Below, piece after piece: positions 61,375 through 64,000 of a stretch of 64,000 nucleotides of DNA; positions within the stretch are counted from its first letter, which is position 1, and each line of letters begins with the position of its first letter. This stretch comes from an uncultured Bacteroidales bacterium. Its GTDB lineage: Bacteria; Bacteroidota; Bacteroidia; Bacteroidales; F082. The notes under the pieces were generated by a model, which saw nothing but the letters and a program-made list of their open reading frames with translations, made no database searches and was not told where the DNA came from. Where the stretch lies: positions 248,001 to 312,000 of the forward strand of contig CAJOEZ010000009.1 in assembly GCA_905233685.1 (NCBI GenBank), read 5' to 3'. The position numbers and the translations under genes are program-made.

Positions 61375-63765
61375 TTATCTCACCAACAGCTTGTGGACAC
61401 CTGTCACCTCGCCGTTGACCGAAATTCTGACGGTATAGACGCCCGGTTCTACGGGAGCCTTGAAGGAGGTCGCCTCGCGCATTGAAGCGCAGTTGACCGA
61501 TTCCACCGTCACGCCCAAGGCGTTGACGATTTCCACATGGGCAGAGCCTTCTTTCGCTTCGGCCATCCCGATGCTGAAGGTTTCACCGTGCTGAACGGGG
61601 TTGGGATAGACTTCAAGGCGGTGAATCATCTCTTCAATACCCGTGGTTTCGCGGAAGCGAACGGTGAAGAGGTTGTCGAAGCTGCCCACCACGGCGTTGG
61701 TCACATATGTGATCACATTGTTGCTGTCTATACATTCCTCACCCGTCTCGGTGTTGTAGAGGCCAAAGCAAAGCTCAGCGGCATCCTCTCCCGCCACGGT
61801 CAAGAAGGCGATGTAGCGGTCGAGCGGCTCAACATAGAGGAGTCTGACACTGCCACGGCACTCGCCCTCGGCGAAAGCGGCCAATTCATATTGCTCAGAG
61901 CGCAGTTCGATACCCTCAAGCTCGACGACAGCCATGACGCTCATGTTGTCAGGATAAGCCGTCAGGCAAGGCACCCAGTGGTTGTTCTCAGCATTGATGT
62001 TCTTCGGAACGTTGCCCTTGGCAGGTGCCTCGGGATAGCAGAAGGTCATGGCGCTGGCGTTGTTCGACTTGTACATGAGACCCATGCCAGGAGTGATGGT
62101 CTGCAACGAACCGTACCAGCCGTAACCCTCAAGATAGGAGCAATAGCCGTTGCTCTGCGACTTCACCATGTCGCCCGAGATGGGTGTATGGTTGCTGAAG
62201 GCATCCGTGACGCTCATCGTTTCGTTGGTAGGATAGCCAATCCATGACCATCCGTTGTTGAGGGTGATGGGGAAGTTGCTCGGATTTGCCACGAAGCCTT
62301 CCATGTTGAGTTCACAGCTCTCGTTGAGGCGAATCTGATAGGTCTGGGTGTTGGAGACGGTGCTCAAGGAGCCATACCAGCCATAGCCGGAGAGATAGGA
62401 GGCGTAACCGTCGCTCTGCGACTTGATGGTTTGGGCACTGCTGCCGAGACCTTCCTGCAACATGGCCATGCCGTCGGTGTCGGTCAGGTCAATGTAAGTC
62501 GAGTACCAGTTCCAGCCCGGGGTGAGTGCATCGCTTTGAACCTCGGTCTGGTTAGTTGAGAAGCTGAAGATGTAAGGATTGAGGAGATCGCCGATGATGT
62601 CACCCACGACGAAAGTCACCGTGTTGTCGCACTGCAGTTCCGACACAGTGGCTGTGGCATGGTCGTAGAGGCGGAAGTTGATGATGTCGCCTTGGTCGCC
62701 AAACACCTGGAGGAAGAGGATGTAGCGGTCAAACTGCAAGACGGGTCTTTGGCGTCCGCGGCACTCACCGTTGCAGAAGGCACCGATTTCCCAGTCAGTG
62801 GTCATCTGCTCCTCGCCGTCAATCACGATAACGCCGGTGATGGAGATGTTGTTGGCATACAGATAGGGGTTGACCTCCCAATAGTAGGCCGACTCGAAGT
62901 TGGCGATGAAAGTGGCATCTTCAGTGACGGTGAAGCTGAGGGTAGGTTCGGTGGAGACCTCCACGCCATCGGGTGTAGTCCAGTTGTAGAATACAAACTC
63001 TTCGTTGGCCGTGGCCGTCAAGGTGCATTCGGTGCCATGTGTATAGACGCCGCCGCCGCTCACGGTGCCGCCCTCTTCAGGATTAGCAGAAACACTAACA
63101 GTGTAAGTGTTCAGTTCGAAGTTGGCCACATAGTCGCCAGCCTCGTTCACGGTGAAGGTGTAGGTCGGTTCAGTAGAGACCTCCGTGCCGTCCAGCGTCC
63201 AATTAATAAAGGTGTAACCAAAGGCAGCCGTGGCCGTCAGGGTGCATGAGTTGCCATAGAGGTAGTCGCCGCCACCCATCACGGTGCCGCCCTCTTCGGG
63301 GTTGGCCGTGGCAGTGATGGCCACATTCGACGTGAAGCTGAACACAAACGGATCGAGGAGATTGCCCTCGTTGGCGTTCACTTGGAAGACATACGTAGTG
63401 TTGCACACGGCGTCAAGCTCCTGCCCTGCCGTGTGGTCGTATACCTTGAAAGTGATTTGGTCTCCGTTGTTGCCATAGATTTGCATCAGGTAGACATACA
63501 CGTCGCCCCAGGGCTGGGGCAGGCTGTAGAATTCGGGCAAGTAGCTGCCACGACATTCGTCGCCGCAGAAAGCGCCCACTTCAAGGTCGGGCGACTGCAG
63601 AGCTTCGCCATTCAACTGGATGACACCAGTGATGGTCATGTTGTCGGAGTAGGCATAACTGTCGAAAGACCAGTGCGTCCCGATGCTCCTCCCATCTTGG
63701 GAGGGGATGGCGCTGGCATAAAATCCAAACGCCATCAGCATTGCAATTAGAAAGATTTTCTTCAT
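61375..63765 (-). CDS. T9SS surface protein with three ECRG modules, 796 aa
   Basis: The signal peptide (1-18) is followed by an ECRG module (about 27-150, GAFCGDECRGSYLP), two repeats of the InlB-B type, a second module (GAFCNGECRGRQRP), and two units with GWNWYSTY/GWSWIGYP and SQSDGYASYLSGYGWYGSL. A third, diverged module follows (AAFAEGECRGSVRL). The C-terminus is a T9SS sorting domain (LEVYPNPVQHGETFSIG to YTVRISVNG). The same GWYGSL unit occurs in the partial gene just upstream. Predicted surface protein; ligand unknown. Confidence 0.88.
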   Translation of the reverse strand: MKKIFLIAMLMAFGFYASAIPSQDGRSIGTHWSFDSYAYSDNMTITGVIQLNGEALQSPDLEVGAFCGDECRGSYLPEFYSLPQPWGDVYVYLMQIYGNNGDQITFKVYDHTAGQELDAVCNTTYVFQVNANEGNLLDPFVFSFTSNVAITATANPEEGGTVMGGGDYLYGNSCTLTATAAFGYTFINWTLDGTEVSTEPTYTFTVNEAGDYVANFELNTYTVSVSANPEEGGTVSGGGVYTHGTECTLTATANEEFVFYNWTTPDGVEVSTEPTLSFTVTEDATFIANFESAYYWEVNPYLYANNISITGVIVIDGEEQMTTDWEIGAFCNGECRGRQRPVLQFDRYILFLQVFGDQGDIINFRLYDHATATVSELQCDNTVTFVVGDIIGDLLNPYIFSFSTNQTEVQSDALTPGWNWYSTYIDLTDTDGMAMLQEGLGSSAQTIKSQSDGYASYLSGYGWYGSLSTVSNTQTYQIRLNESCELNMEGFVANPSNFPITLNNGWSWIGYPTNETMSVTDAFSNHTPISGDMVKSQSNGYCSYLEGYGWYGSLQTITPGMGLMYKSNNASAMTFCYPEAPAKGNVPKNINAENNHWVPCLTAYPDNMSVMAVVELEGIELRSEQYELAAFAEGECRGSVRLLYVEPLDRYIAFLTVAGEDAAELCFGLYNTETGEECIDSNNVITYVTNAVVGSFDNLFTVRFRETTGIEEMIHRLEVYPNPVQHGETFSIGMAEAKEGSAHVEIVNALGVTVESVNCASMREATSFKAPVEPGVYTVRISVNGEVTGVHKLLVR

Positions 63766-63822
63766 CTCTTGTTCAAATTAGGTTAATACTTGTTTTTATA
63801 TAGAGTAGGTGATTGCTCGAAA

Positions 63823-64000
63823 TCATTCACCTGCTGGGGCTGCTGGATAGACCAACTGGACAGGCTCGGAATTGCACGACTTGTAAATCAGACCCATGCC
63901 AGGATAGAGGGTAGTCAGCGAGCCATACCAGCCGAAGCCTTCGAGATAGGAGGCATAGCCGTTGCCTTGCGACTTCACCATGTCACCCGTGGTGGGTTGG
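63823..64000 (-). CDS. Partial surface protein related to the 61375 gene, ends without T9SS tail
   Basis: The frame is open from the window edge to a TGA at 63823-63825 (59 residues). It reads QPTTGDMVKSQGNGYASYLE, then GFGWYGSL, then YPGMGLIYKS and ends VYPAAPAGE. This closely matches the second GWYGSL unit of the adjacent 796-aa protein, where the chain continues through a third module and sorting domain. Here it stops straight after. It is either a natural short protein or a truncated gene. The next gene starts 57 bp later on the same strand. Confidence 0.8.
   Translation of the reverse strand, partial: QPTTGDMVKSQGNGYASYLEGFGWYGSLTTLYPGMGLIYKSCNSEPVQLVYPAAPAGE

Overview
The window looks like a chromosome segment from an uncultured member of the Bacteroidales (Bacteroidota). 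The evidence is the repeated TAnnTTTG-type -7 promoter boxes, type IX secretion (T9SS) C-terminal sorting domains on several surface proteins, gldA, a murF-alr gene fusion, DUF4294 and DUF4296 proteins, and ribosomal-protein and Suf gene orders typical of that group. No rRNA, CRISPR array, IS element or prophage was seen.

Layout. Bases 1-8352 form an A+T-richer accessory stretch. It is bounded by two DUF4143-type ATPase genes (one cut by the window edge, one at 6976-8352). Between them lie a DUF4062 protein with a small upstream ORF, and a four-gene minus-strand operon of envelope proteins of unknown role (2151-6625). That operon encodes a putative lipoprotein made almost entirely of 16 DnaJ-like CxxCxGxG motifs, a two-domain secreted protein, and two membrane proteins that share a small cytosolic domain, one of which carries Sel1 repeats. 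From 8558 on the genes are mostly core: rdgB-ung, a suf operon (sufB, a glycosyltransferase, sufC, sufD, sufS), gldA, rplM-rpsI-rpsB-tsf, a GH20 hexosaminidase, surE, lpxB, surface and lipoprotein genes, comEC, metK, def, ruvX, an OppC-type permease, tig-clpP-clpX, lptB-kdsD, recQ, a polyprenyl synthase, pcm, a Gfo/Idh oxidoreductase, a sugar-phosphate transferase, pssA and murF-alr. The right end (57037-64000) holds very long repeat-built T9SS surface proteins on the minus strand. There are three tRNA genes: Asp (GTC), His (GTG) and Leu (TAG).

Two themes stand out. First, several families of small palindromic or heptad-periodic repeats occur between genes and inside genes. One element sits in the same reading frame in sufS and in the hexosaminidase gene. 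A 24-bp identical element sits in the oligopeptide-type permease gene and in the pcm/oxidoreductase spacer. Second, rplM and rpsI, which are adjacent, each lack about 40-50 nt of a conserved region. This leaves L13 short and S9 frameshifted, which is either an assembly artefact or a real and surprising lesion.

The strongest candidate for an undescribed system is the 2151-6625 operon. The tandem operator-like array in front of the second DUF4143 ATPase is the next best.
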